A stretch of 56,829 nt of DNA from Clostridia bacterium (GCA_017530275.1 JAFXMP010000171.1:1-56829), one strand, 5' to 3'; shown: positions 14,999 through 22,180, counted from the stretch's first letter. Made by a program: numbers and translations. Notes: generated by a model not told the origin, from the sequence alone.

Positions 14999-15544
14999 AT
15001 GACGAAAGAGGATTTCATGAGCAGGATCGGCAAGGGGCCGATGGAGTACAAGGATTTCGGGAAAATCAAAATCTGGACGCAGCCCTCCGAGACTTTCCCG
15101 GATCAAATCTTCGTCCATGGGAAGGTCATTTCGGAAAGCCCCTTCGCCAGAGACGCAGGCTTCGGCGGCTGTTTCATGTCCACCATTGAGAAAGATGACT
15201 ACGCAAAACTCGACAACCTGTTTGCCTCCGTCCGCCAAAAGATGCAGAGGGCGGATGCGCTGGGCAAAGCTGACCCGATTGAACTGAAAGAGGTTCGATA
15301 TGGCATTACCGGCGGGACGTTTTACCGGGCAGGCGATAAAACCTTGAATCTGGAAGACTACCAGCGCGAGGAAGAAGGGATTGATTGGTTCTATCTGTAT
15401 GTGGTCTACCAGGGCGAAAACGATTATTCATATGGCCGCCCTGTGATCCTGGATGGCGCTTTGTATCGCCCGATTTATTCTTTCTGGCTGGGACATTCGT
15501 ACTATGACCGAAACCATCCAAACGGCATGACCAGAGAAAAGTAA
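14999..15544 (+). CDS. Hypothetical protein
   Basis: 181 residues, ATG behind AAAGGAGGC. Single alpha/beta domain with an acidic middle and a tyrosine-rich end (WFYLYVVYQGENDYSYG). No recognised family. Confidence 0.65.
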   Translation: MTKEDFMSRIGKGPMEYKDFGKIKIWTQPSETFPDQIFVHGKVISESPFARDAGFGGCFMSTIEKDDYAKLDNLFASVRQKMQRADALGKADPIELKEVRYGITGGTFYRAGDKTLNLEDYQREEEGIDWFYLYVVYQGENDYSYGRPVILDGALYRPIYSFWLGHSYYDRNHPNGMTREK

Positions 15545-15557
15545 AGGAGGAACCACC

Positions 15558-15764
15558 ATGTACACCGTAACCACCACGTCCCATTATATCCCCCGCCACG
15601 CGGCGCCCGGCCGCCTGCGCTCTGCCCTGGTCTGGATCATCCGGGCATGGCGCTGGCTTTCCTGGAGGATGGATCAGCCCATGACAGGCCCGGAAATGTG
15701 CTTGGCAGGGGCCGCCCTGGGCCTGCTCTTTGCAAAGGTCATTTTCTTCTGCTACTTCGGATGA
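15558..15764 (+). CDS. Small membrane protein
   Basis: 68 residues, ATG behind AAAGGAGG. N-terminus basic, then a transmembrane helix at the end (about residues 44-67, GPEMCLAGAALGLLFAKVIFFC). Codons 3-7 are an AACCACCACG copy, giving TVTTT. Unknown role. Confidence 0.6.
   Translation: MYTVTTTSHYIPRHAAPGRLRSALVWIIRAWRWLSWRMDQPMTGPEMCLAGAALGLLFAKVIFFCYFG
15569..15578 (+). repeat. AACCACCACG element, copy 4 (last base differs)
   Basis: Preceded by CCGT as in copies 2 and 5; lies inside the first codons of the gene at 15558. Confidence 0.7.
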
Positions 15765-15777
15765 TGGGAGGGTCAAT

Positions 15778-16095
15778 ATGAAACTGGAAATCGAAGTCCG
15801 CAGGGATCGCCCCTCTGTCACGCAAGGCTTTGCCACCGTCATGGTCAACGGACTGCCCCTTGTCAGCTTCGGCGACGAGATCGAGATCATTCATCCCGGA
15901 GAAACCTACTACGGCCCGCTGATCGGGGACTGGGCCAGCCGGAAGCCCGACGTGACTTTCATCCTGGCGGCTTTCTGGCACCCCATGGACAATATTGAGC
16001 ATCTGTCCGACAAAGCAAAGGGCCTCATTGAACGCCTGTACGCCATGAACGACCCGGCCAGAATCCGGGAGAAGAAGGAGGAACCCGCAGAATGA
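15778..16095 (+). CDS. Hypothetical protein
   Basis: 105 residues, ATG behind GGGAGGGTC. N-terminal beta strands (KLEIEVRRDRP, ATVMVNGLPLVSFGDEIEI), acidic C-terminal helix. Overlaps the next gene by four bases. Confidence 0.65.
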   Translation: MKLEIEVRRDRPSVTQGFATVMVNGLPLVSFGDEIEIIHPGETYYGPLIGDWASRKPDVTFILAAFWHPMDNIEHLSDKAKGLIERLYAMNDPARIREKKEEPAE

Positions 16096-16418
16096 TGTAC
16101 ACCTATTTCCTGACACAGCGCCCGGCCGGGCCTGGGGCGCTTCCGCAATTCGGCCTGGACGAGATCGAGAGCTACGACGAAAAATCCTACGTCCCGGAGA
16201 TCGGCAGGGAGGCTTATGCACAGGCCACCTACACCCGGCCCTTGACCCTGGAAGAAATTGACCAGTACGAGCTGACACCGAAAGAACGGCTGGTCATGCT
16301 CACACCGGCAGAAATCGAAATCATCCGCCACGCCCTGAAATTCGATGCGACCCACGGAGGCGGGGAGCACAAGGGAGGGGAAATCGCCCTTTATAACCGG
16401 CTTGGCGGTCTGCAATAG
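16092..16418 (+). CDS. Conserved small protein (FLTQRPAGPG type)
   Basis: 108 residues. The start MMYTYFLTQRPAGPGALPQ is a familiar beginning of short proteins in Firmicute phages and integrative elements, sometimes linked to YodL-like domains; no biochemical role is known to me. Coupled by ATGA overlap to the gene before. Confidence 0.65.
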   Translation: MMYTYFLTQRPAGPGALPQFGLDEIESYDEKSYVPEIGREAYAQATYTRPLTLEEIDQYELTPKERLVMLTPAEIEIIRHALKFDATHGGGEHKGGEIALYNRLGGLQ

Positions 16419-16431
16419 GAGGAGCAAGAAA

Positions 16432-16644
16432 ATGACCATAAATCAAAAGCTCAAAAAAACGGCAGAACAGTTCTACAGAGGAACGATCTCTCTTTCCGAA
16501 GCCGAATCACTCATGGAAGGTTTTATCATCGCAGAAATCGGAGAAGGCCCGCGCTTTGCTCGACAGAACATTGACTGGTATACTAACTATGTAAAGCTCA
16601 AACGTAAATCATGGAGGCTTTTGTTGAGAGTGACCGGGAACTAA
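16432..16644 (+). CDS. Small hypothetical protein
   Basis: 70 residues, ATG behind AGGAGGAG. Helical and basic (MTINQKLKKTAEQFYRG), no motif. Last gene of the second accessory operon. Confidence 0.6.
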   Translation: MTINQKLKKTAEQFYRGTISLSEAESLMEGFIIAEIGEGPRFARQNIDWYTNYVKLKRKSWRLLLRVTGN

Positions 16645-16666
16645 GGAAGGAACAATTCAAAAACGA

Positions 16667-16695
16667 GGCCGCCAGACCATGGGCGGTCTTTTTTC
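16667..16695 (+). terminator. Intrinsic terminator
   Basis: Stem GGCCGCC (16667-16673) with GGCGGTC (16682-16688), one wobble, then six T. Confidence 0.85.
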
Positions 16696-16724
16696 TTGAA
16701 AAAAATCGAAAAAATTTCAAAATA

Positions 16725-16760
16725 CCTGTTGTAATATCCGCCAAGGTATGGGATAGTAAT
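16725..16760 (+). promoter_or_regulatory. Promoter-like block P3
   Basis: CCTGTTGTAA (TTGTAA at 16729) and GTATGGGA (16746-16753), offset 17 as in P1 and P2, then TAGTAAT. Lies between a terminator and the ArdC operon. Confidence 0.65.
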
Positions 16761-16806
16761 GGCGTCGGGAGGGAACTTCCGAACACAGCTAAAGGAGGCC
16801 GCCACC

Positions 16807-17073
16807 GTGAAAAACTACCAGCTCACCCCCTCGATCATCGAACTGTTTGAGGTTTACGTCATGAACACCGTTGACCCCGGCGAATTTTACCACCTGAACA
16901 CTGAAACCTGGAAGGAACTGCTTCCCGAAGCCAAGGAAGCGTATGACGATGCGGAGCAGGTTTTCCCCTTCACCGAGGACGATGCGGACACCATCCGGGC
17001 CACCATCGACCGCCTGCTGGAAGACGAATTCGGCGTTGAGGCCATGGCAGACTACGAAAAAAACTGCCGGTGA
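16807..17073 (+). CDS. Small acidic hypothetical protein
   Basis: 88 residues, GTG start behind AAAGGAGG (9 bases). Strongly acidic and helical (EAKEAYDDAEQVFPFTEDDADTI cut short here; the run continues to the end). Acidic helical proteins beside antirestriction genes can be DNA mimics, but there is no direct support for this. Confidence 0.6.
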   Translation: MKNYQLTPSIIELFEVYVMNTVDPGEFYHLNTETWKELLPEAKEAYDDAEQVFPFTEDDADTIRATIDRLLEDEFGVEAMADYEKNCR

Positions 17074-17089
17074 CCTTCATCACCGGCAG
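17064..17089 (+). promoter_or_regulatory. Intergenic hairpin H5
   Basis: Perfect 10-bp stem CTGCCGGTGA/TCACCGGCAG with loop CCTTCA; it overlaps the stop codon of the preceding gene. No T-run. A CCGTAACCACCACGA element follows 12 bases later. Confidence 0.5.
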
Positions 17090-17104
17090 CGCATGCAACT
17101 CCGT

Positions 17105-17115
17105 AACCACCACGA
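17105..17115 (+). repeat. AACCACCACGA element, copy 5
   Basis: Exact 11-mer preceded by CCGT, 58 bases before the ArdC-like gene. Confidence 0.8.
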
Positions 17116-17173
17116 AACGGGGCGCAGAAAGATTATAACACCTGCACCCCTCCAATGCAAGGAGGAATTTTCA

Positions 17174-18076
17174 ATGAAGCCCGATGTTTACCAGATCGTC
17201 ACCGACCGCATCATTGCCCAGCTTGAGGAAGGGATCATCCCCTGGGAAAAGCCCTGGGTCAACACCAGCGGCACCAACGTGGCCGTCAGCCACAATGACG
17301 GCAGGGTGTACAGCCTGATCAATCAGATGTTACTTGGCATCCCCGGCGAATACATCACCTTTGAGCAGGCCAAGAAAGCGGGCGGCCACATCAAGAAGGG
17401 CTGCAAGGCGCACCCGGTTGTTTTCTGGCGGATGTACGCCAAGGACTTGAAGGACAAGGACGGAAACCCCATCCTGAACGAAAAGGGCGAGCCGCGGCAA
17501 GAAACCATCCCCGTACTGAGATACTTCTCCGTTTTCCACTTGGAGGACACCGAGGGCGTCAAAGCGAAGTACGTCCAGAGCCAAGGCCCAGTCACTGACA
17601 ATCTCCCCATCGAGGCCATCGATCAGGCCATCACCGAATACCTGGAACGCTCCGGCGTCACCCTTCGCCACTATGAGCAGGGCCGTTCCTATTACTCCCC
17701 CGGCTCCGATATGGTGGTGCTTCCGCACATGAACCAGTTTCAGAACGCCGAAAGCTACTACGCGACGAAGTTTCACGAACTGGGCCACAGTACCGGCCAC
17801 CCATCCCGGCTGAACCGCAAGGGCGGCATGGAATTCGGGGATGAAGATTACAGCAAGGAAGAACTGGTCGCCGAGATCGTGTCCGCTGTCCTCTGTAATC
17901 ATTTCGGAATCGATACGGCTAAGGTTCAGCGCAACACGGCGGGTTATATCCAGCACTGGTTGAAAGTCCTCAAGGCTGACCCGAAGATGATCGTATCGGC
18001 GGCCAGCAGGGCAGAAAAGGCGGTCAACCTGATCCTGAATCTCAATCAGGAAAAAACAGAAACCGAGGCGGCTTGA
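17174..18076 (+). CDS. ArdC-type antirestriction protein
   Basis: 300 residues, ATG behind AAGGAGG. The N-terminal half matches the ArdC single-stranded-DNA-binding domain (VYQIVTDRIIAQLEEGIIPW...WVNTSGTNVAVS, then KKGCKAHPVVFW). The C-terminal half is a zincin-like metallopeptidase with HELGH at 201-205 and a likely third ligand Glu234 in LVAEIVSAVL. ArdC proteins protect incoming single-stranded DNA from host restriction. Here it stands as the last gene of a rightward operon convergent with the integrase. Confidence 0.88.
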   Translation: MKPDVYQIVTDRIIAQLEEGIIPWEKPWVNTSGTNVAVSHNDGRVYSLINQMLLGIPGEYITFEQAKKAGGHIKKGCKAHPVVFWRMYAKDLKDKDGNPILNEKGEPRQETIPVLRYFSVFHLEDTEGVKAKYVQSQGPVTDNLPIEAIDQAITEYLERSGVTLRHYEQGRSYYSPGSDMVVLPHMNQFQNAESYYATKFHELGHSTGHPSRLNRKGGMEFGDEDYSKEELVAEIVSAVLCNHFGIDTAKVQRNTAGYIQHWLKVLKADPKMIVSAASRAEKAVNLILNLNQEKTETEAA

Positions 18077-18088
18077 CCGCCTCTTTCT
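18065..18088 (+). terminator. Intrinsic terminator overlapping the ArdC stop
   Basis: Stem GAGGCGG (18065-18071) with CCGCCTC (18077-18083), five-base loop containing the TGA stop, then TTTCTTTT. Confidence 0.85.
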
Positions 18089-18104
18089 TTTGCGTATTTT
18101 TTAC

Positions 18105-18133
18105 TTGCCTGTTCGTTTCCTCTGCCTTATAAT
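18105..18133 (+). promoter_or_regulatory. Sigma-70-type promoter of candidate small RNA
   Basis: TTGCCT (18105-18110), 17-bp spacer, perfect TATAAT (18128-18133). No gene follows within reach; the next element downstream is a terminator. Confidence 0.7.
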
Positions 18134-18139
18134 GTTGGG

Positions 18140-18290
18140 GGACAGGAAAAAGGCGTAAGACCCCGCATCCTGCGTCCCGTGAGCATTGGGGATTGTATGC
18201 TCATAACAGGCAGGACGAACAAGCCTTTCAAAGTTGATGAATGACCATCAAAAAAGCCCTTGAAATCAAAGGATTTCGAGGGCATTTTCT
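18140..18290 (+). ncRNA. Candidate structured small RNA (or attP region)
   Basis: About 150 nt from the predicted start to the terminator, without an open frame of note. Pairings seen: AAAGGC (18149-18154) with GCCTTT (18223-18228); CGTCC (18173) with GGACG (18213); GTGAGCAT (18179) with ATGCTCAT (18197); TTGATG with CATCAA near 18234-18250; and a possible pseudoknot CCCCG (18161) with the loop bases TGGGG (18187). The region also flanks the integrase gene, where attP of serine integrases often lies, so the symmetry could reflect the att site instead. Confidence 0.4.
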
Positions 18291-18294
18291 TTTT
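18256..18294. terminator. Bidirectional terminator
   Basis: Twelve-base-pair stem (18256-18267 with 18272-18283, one wobble), AAAG loop; T-rich on the plus strand after it and A-run before it, so it works for both the rightward small transcript and the leftward integrase operon. Confidence 0.85.
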
Positions 18295-18306
18295 CCTGGG
18301 GATCAT

Positions 18307-20031
18307 TCACGAATACAGGAATTTGACCGAAATACCGTTTTTGAAGACCAATTCGGTCGTTTTACCATCGAAAATTACAATTTTTTGTATGATCGAATCC
18401 ATGAATTCTTTCAGGGTTTTTCGGTCAAGCGCCCTGATTACTTTTTCGTAATTTACGAACCGGCGGGAAAGCAATTCTTCCGTGATTACCAAAAAGGATG
18501 CCTGCTGCATGAAGGTATCATCATCCGTGGAAGGTTCCGACCCTTGGGAGCTGGAGATCAATTCAGAAAGCCGGCTGTTCACTTTTTCCAACCTTTCCGA
18601 CAATTCTGCGTTCTGAGAAATGAAATCCTGCTCTGCCATGGCTTCCTCTGAATAGAGGAAAAGCGTTTTCAGCCGCTGCAGGGCCCTTTCCAGCCGCCTC
18701 CGCTCATTGTCAAGGATTTCCTTTTCCGTTGGCATATCCGACGTGTCAGGGCCGTCATTTGGCAGGAAATCCACGTCTCCAAAGCGGGCAGCACGGAACG
18801 ATTTATGAATCTGCCGCACGGAATCTGCATCCAGGCTCACGCCTACGAAGTATTCACCCCGCAGGAGCTTTTTCTCCAGGATTTCAACAGTCGTGGTGCG
18901 TCCGAAATTCCGCTGCGCTCGCAGATAGTTTGATACGAAATTCAGGATGAATGGGCCAAGGGTCACGTCAGACACATATTTGTTTTCGCAATCCTTGAAC
19001 CTTCTGTGTCTGGAGCACAAATAGATTGACGGACGCCACCCGCTGCCAGCCCTGGCCTTGTCAATGGTGGCCTGAAATTGGCTCCCACATTGACCGCATT
19101 CCAGCAGGCCAGCAAATATGTGCACATGCTTCCGGCTGTACGTTTTGAAGCTCACGCTGGCGTAATTCTTGCTTTGCAGGGTCTTCACGATTTCCTTTTG
19201 CCTGGATTCCTCTATGATGGCCGGATGATGATCCGGCACGGTCACCCATTCTTTTTCCGATCTTCGCTTGTGCTGTTTTGTCCCCTCATCGTGGAAATTA
19301 TACCTGTACGAGCCTACATAGAACGGAGAGGTCAGCATTTTATGCACCGTGGTCGGGCTCCATGGGATCCCGCTTCGTGTGCCATATCCATTCTCGTTCA
19401 GATGTTGCGCGATGGATAAAAGAGAACGCCCCTGCTCGTACAGATCATAAATCAGGCGGACCGTAGCCGCCTCTTTTTCGTTGATCGTGAATTCTTCCGA
19501 GCCCTTTTCGTGGTCATATCCGAAAGGCACCCTTCCCCCGTTCCATTGGCCGCCCTGGGCCCTGGAAATCAGCGTGGCGGCAACACGCTCCGAGGTCATG
19601 TTCCTTTCCAATTCGGCGAATACCAGGATAATTTTGAGCATGGCTTCGCCAATGGCCGTGCTGGTGTCGAATTGCTCATTCTTTGAAATGAACACCACGC
19701 CCAGGCTTTTTAGCTCTGCATACATGGCGGCAAAGTCCAAAAGGTTTCGGCTGATTCTATCCAGCTTCCACACAACGATGTGCGAAAACTCCCCCTGTCG
19801 CACCCGGCTCATCATCAATTGATAATCCGGCCGGTCCGTATTCTTGGCAGAAAAGCCGGCGTCCTCGAAAATCTCATATTTCTTGATCCCGAGGGCATAT
19901 TCCACGTACTTTGGCAATTCTTCCCGTTGCATGGGCAAGGAATCTCCATCCTCCGCCTGCCATTTGGTGGACACGCGGATGTAAATGGCTGCCCGCTTTT
20001 CCTGGGGATCAATCCGCTTTCTTTTTGCCAT
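18307..20031 (-). CDS. int: Large serine recombinase (phage integrase)
   Basis: 574 residues. ATG at 20031 is chosen over GTG at 20040 because AAAGGGTGG lies about 6 bases before it. N-terminal resolvase domain with catalytic Ser21 in YIRVST, then KLDRISRN; a recombinase domain follows (GGRVPFGYDHEKG, TVHKMLTSPFYVGSYRYN); a zinc ribbon (LLECGQCGSQF ... CSRHRRFKDCEN) and a coiled-coil region (about 425-500). Such enzymes join attP and attB and, with a directionality factor, excise the prophage. It is the last gene of the leftward lysogeny operon. Confidence 0.95.
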   Translation of the reverse strand: MAKRKRIDPQEKRAAIYIRVSTKWQAEDGDSLPMQREELPKYVEYALGIKKYEIFEDAGFSAKNTDRPDYQLMMSRVRQGEFSHIVVWKLDRISRNLLDFAAMYAELKSLGVVFISKNEQFDTSTAIGEAMLKIILVFAELERNMTSERVAATLISRAQGGQWNGGRVPFGYDHEKGSEEFTINEKEAATVRLIYDLYEQGRSLLSIAQHLNENGYGTRSGIPWSPTTVHKMLTSPFYVGSYRYNFHDEGTKQHKRRSEKEWVTVPDHHPAIIEESRQKEIVKTLQSKNYASVSFKTYSRKHVHIFAGLLECGQCGSQFQATIDKARAGSGWRPSIYLCSRHRRFKDCENKYVSDVTLGPFILNFVSNYLRAQRNFGRTTTVEILEKKLLRGEYFVGVSLDADSVRQIHKSFRAARFGDVDFLPNDGPDTSDMPTEKEILDNERRRLERALQRLKTLFLYSEEAMAEQDFISQNAELSERLEKVNSRLSELISSSQGSEPSTDDDTFMQQASFLVITEELLSRRFVNYEKVIRALDRKTLKEFMDSIIQKIVIFDGKTTELVFKNGISVKFLYS

Positions 20032-20043
20032 GAAAGCCACCCT

Positions 20044-20394
20044 TTACAAGACCTTGTCTTTCATTTCCTCCCATGCCGCCGGAAGGTACTGGCCCAGCAC
20101 AGCCAGGATGATCTTTCGATCACGATCCCCGCACCGCATGAACGCTTTCCCGATCATGTATTCCGTATCTTGCCCCGTTGAATTCATGCGCGGATCAGCC
20201 GTCCGGCCAAGAAGATAATCGCAGGACACGTCCAGCGCTTCCCCTATTTTCAGCAGCAGATCAGACCCCGGGACGCTCCCGCCGGACAGGGTGCGGGAGA
20301 TCGTCGGTTCCTTTACGCCGGTCTTCTCTGCCAGCCATCGTTGACTTACCCCTTTTTCAAGCATGGCCTCTTTCAGAATATCGCATAGCTCCAT
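20044..20394 (-). CDS. HTH transcriptional regulator of lysogeny operon
   Basis: 116 residues from ATG 20394, which has AAGGAGG 7 bases upstream. Helix-turn-helix at residues 4-60 (LKEAMLEKGVSQRWLAEKTGVKEPTISRTLSGG) and DVSCDYLLGR as in CI/Xre proteins. The C-terminal helix (DRDRKIILAVLGQYL) may dimerise. Twelve bases from the integrase gene; may control integration or excision. Confidence 0.85.
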   Translation of the reverse strand: MELCDILKEAMLEKGVSQRWLAEKTGVKEPTISRTLSGGSVPGSDLLLKIGEALDVSCDYLLGRTADPRMNSTGQDTEYMIGKAFMRCGDRDRKIILAVLGQYLPAAWEEMKDKVL

Positions 20395-20405
20395 AGGCGG
20401 CCTCC

Positions 20406-21149
20406 TTACTTTAAGGACGGGAGGATGTATTCCATTTCGATCCACCCATCAAGATCGAGGCGGTTCGCGGCGATCTTGCCCGCTGCAAGAAGCTCCATCG
20501 TTGATGCAGGCACCACAAATTGGATCACCTTTGAATAAGAGCCATCTGTCATTAAAGCCTCGGCCCAATATTGGACCTCGTAGCCTTTGAACCATCCCAT
20601 TTTTGCAATATCCTCAATGTTGAAGAAATTCTGCGTCACCGTAGCCCTGTTATTGTAAGACGGTTCAATCCGCACATGGAAAACGACGATCTTATCAATT
20701 TCGTTTACGTTCAGGCTTAGTAATTCGCCATGCTGCACGTTGGGGCTTGGCGTATTGGTGGGCTTCTTTGTCGGCTTCTTCGTCGGTTTTTGGGTAGGCT
20801 TTGCTGTGGGCTTCTTCGTCGGTTTTGGCGTTGCAGAAGCGGTCGGGGTAGGCTTAGGCGTTTTCGTCGGGGCGGGCGTCGCGGAAGGGGCTTCCGTCGG
20901 CTCTGCTGTCGGCTCTGCACTCGGTTCTGCGGTCGGCGCATTTGTAGGAGCGTTTGTAGGAGCGTTTGTTGCGGCCTTTGTGGATGCCGTGGCCGTAGCT
21001 GCGGCCTCCGTCTGAGCTGCTTCCTGCGCTCCTTTTTTATCTGCTTCTTTCCCTTCGGTCAATTTTCCATATACACCGAACGCAAGAAAAACAAGCAGGA
21101 TAATCAGGATCGTCTTGCCCTTGCCGGATTTCTTTTTTTCATTCTTCAT
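20406..21149 (-). CDS. Membrane-anchored protein with Pro/Thr/Ala-rich stalk
   Basis: 247 residues, ATG behind GGAGGG. Basic N-terminus, one transmembrane helix (about 13-31, TILIILLVFLAFGVYG), then a 95-residue stalk of NAPT repeats, AEPT repeats and eight KPT-type repeats, and a folded C-terminal domain (138-247) with NFFNIEDIAKMGWFKGYEV. The stalk is of the cell-wall-spanning kind, so the last domain would be displayed outside. Expressed with repressor and integrase, it is a candidate lysogenic-conversion or superinfection-exclusion protein. Function is inferred. Confidence 0.75.
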   Translation of the reverse strand: MKNEKKKSGKGKTILIILLVFLAFGVYGKLTEGKEADKKGAQEAAQTEAAATATASTKAATNAPTNAPTNAPTAEPSAEPTAEPTEAPSATPAPTKTPKPTPTASATPKPTKKPTAKPTQKPTKKPTKKPTNTPSPNVQHGELLSLNVNEIDKIVVFHVRIEPSYNNRATVTQNFFNIEDIAKMGWFKGYEVQYWAEALMTDGSYSKVIQFVVPASTMELLAAGKIAANRLDLDGWIEMEYILPSLK

Positions 21150-21173
21150 TTTTCAGCCCTCCACAATATCATT

Positions 21174-21575
21174 TTAACCTACGGTCTTTTTACCTTCGAG
21201 CGCATCCTTTGCACCCATTCCGCCCTGTCCCCGCTGTAAATTCTGCAAAAGCTCTCCAGCCCTGCCGCGAAGGATTTCTTGGCTCAATGGGTCAAGCTGT
21301 CTGTACCTATCCAGCAGGGTTTTTTCATCCTCCGATAATTCCGCATCCCCTGGGCCAGCCAGGGAAACGCGGTCGGTCCTCCCGAGCAGGTAGTCAACCG
21401 AACAGCCCAGGACGTCCGCAATCTTCGCCAGATTATCAGCTTTCGGCATGGACGTTTCAAAATGAATCATCGTGTTCCTTCCGAGGCCGGCGCATGTCAG
21501 CATGGAACTCAACGTAATATTTTTTTCTTTTGCCGTCGCCTTTATTCTGGCGGCAATTTCAGATGACGAAAACAC
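21174..21575 (-). CDS. CI-like lysogeny repressor
   Basis: 133 residues from GTG 21575, preferred to GTG 21584 because GAAGGGG is 9 bases upstream of it. Helix-turn-helix at residues 5-60 (IAARIKATAKEKNITLSSML, then LAKIADVLGCSVDYLLGR), acidic linker and C-terminal helices. Short, without an S24 peptidase domain, so induction is not by RecA self-cleavage. The operators TCTCC-N6-GGAGA lie directly upstream. Confidence 0.88.
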   Translation of the reverse strand: MFSSSEIAARIKATAKEKNITLSSMLTCAGLGRNTMIHFETSMPKADNLAKIADVLGCSVDYLLGRTDRVSLAGPGDAELSEDEKTLLDRYRQLDPLSQEILRGRAGELLQNLQRGQGGMGAKDALEGKKTVG

Positions 21576-21597
21576 CAAAATCACCCCTTCAAAAATA

Positions 21598-21617
21598 TTT
21601 CTCCATTTCAGGAGAAA
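21598..21617. promoter_or_regulatory. Operator O1
   Basis: Inverted repeat TTTCTCC, six-base spacer, GGAGAAA. Same core as O2; centres are 31 bp apart, close to three helical turns. Confidence 0.75.
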
Positions 21618-21623
21618 ATACTA

Positions 21624-21652
21624 TTGACATTCTCCAAACTGGGAGATATAAT
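21624..21652 (+). promoter_or_regulatory. Rightward early promoter PR
   Basis: Consensus TTGACA (21624-21629), 17-bp spacer, TATAAT (21647-21652). Transcription starts near 21659 and enters the early genes after a leader of about 180 nt that can fold (CGGAGG near 21738 with CCTCCG near 21776). Confidence 0.93.
21630..21646. promoter_or_regulatory. Operator O2
   Basis: TCTCC (21631-21635), six-base spacer, GGAGA (21642-21646), lying wholly between the -35 and -10 boxes of the rightward promoter; repressor binding here would block it. Confidence 0.8.
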
Positions 21653-21679
21653 AATATCATCATCACCCCCACCACGTAC

Positions 21680-21708
21680 ATTTTACTAAATTACCTGGGT
21701 GATGTCAA
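21680..21708 (-). promoter_or_regulatory. Leftward lysogeny promoter
   Basis: On the minus strand TTGACA (21708-21703), 17-bp spacer, TAAAAT (21685-21680). The start would be near 21673, about 14 bp beyond the PR start, so the two promoters face each other. Both operators lie downstream of it. Confidence 0.85.
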
Positions 21709-21720
21709 CGAATCTTGACA
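21703..21720. promoter_or_regulatory. Candidate second operator O3
   Basis: Inverted repeat TGTCAA, six-base spacer, TTGACA, covering the -35 box of the leftward promoter. The sequence differs from O1/O2, so it would suit a different protein, such as the Cro-like product of 22181. Confidence 0.45.
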
Positions 21721-21841
21721 ACTAAACAACTATTTTCCCGGAGGGGGCGCGGCTACTGTCAAAACCGGAAAGCGGCCTCCGAAGGGGCATTCGCGAAGCA
21801 CCTTACCACCAAACACACAAAAATTGAAGGAGGCCACAATC

Positions 21842-22120
21842 ATGGACAAATACTCTGAAATCTTCCAGGAACTGAAAGACCTGAAAACCCCGATCGACGA
21901 AAGGCTGCTGAACGGCCTTGCGTGGATGATCTCCGAAGAAGTGAACGGCAAGGACGATCAGGACAAGGCCACGAGCTCTCTCGTTGCCAGCGGCGTGCTT
22001 TTCGCTATATCTCAAATGAGCGAAGAAGATGAATACAAGGAAGGGGTCGGCAGGGTCTGTCAATACCTGCGAGAAAAATACGGCCATGATACTGGCTTCT
22101 TACTATACGGTTACTGCTAA
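21842..22120 (+). CDS. First early gene, acidic helical hypothetical protein
   Basis: 92 residues, ATG behind AAGGAGG. Helical, acidic (MDKYSEIFQELKDLK, ISEEVNGKDDQDKA). No HTH is seen. As the first gene under PR it is where antirepressors or Cro-type proteins usually lie, but this is only positional. Confidence 0.7.
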   Translation: MDKYSEIFQELKDLKTPIDERLLNGLAWMISEEVNGKDDQDKATSSLVASGVLFAISQMSEEDEYKEGVGRVCQYLREKYGHDTGFLLYGYC

Positions 22121-22129
22121 AAACCATGT

Positions 22130-22154
22130 CCCGCAGGGGTCACTCCCCTGCGGG
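22130..22154 (+). promoter_or_regulatory. Perfect 10-bp intergenic hairpin
   Basis: CCCGCAGGGG (22130-22139) with CCCCTGCGGG (22145-22154), loop TCACT. No T-run, so more likely a processing or translational element ahead of the Cro-like gene. Confidence 0.55.
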
Positions 22155-22180
22155 TGACCCATATAGAAAGAGGTGTCAAA

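Noticed and set aside
21715..21745. Second TTGACA on the plus strand as a further rightward promoter
   Set aside because: No acceptable -10 box at 15-19 bp; the bases there are CCGGAGG.
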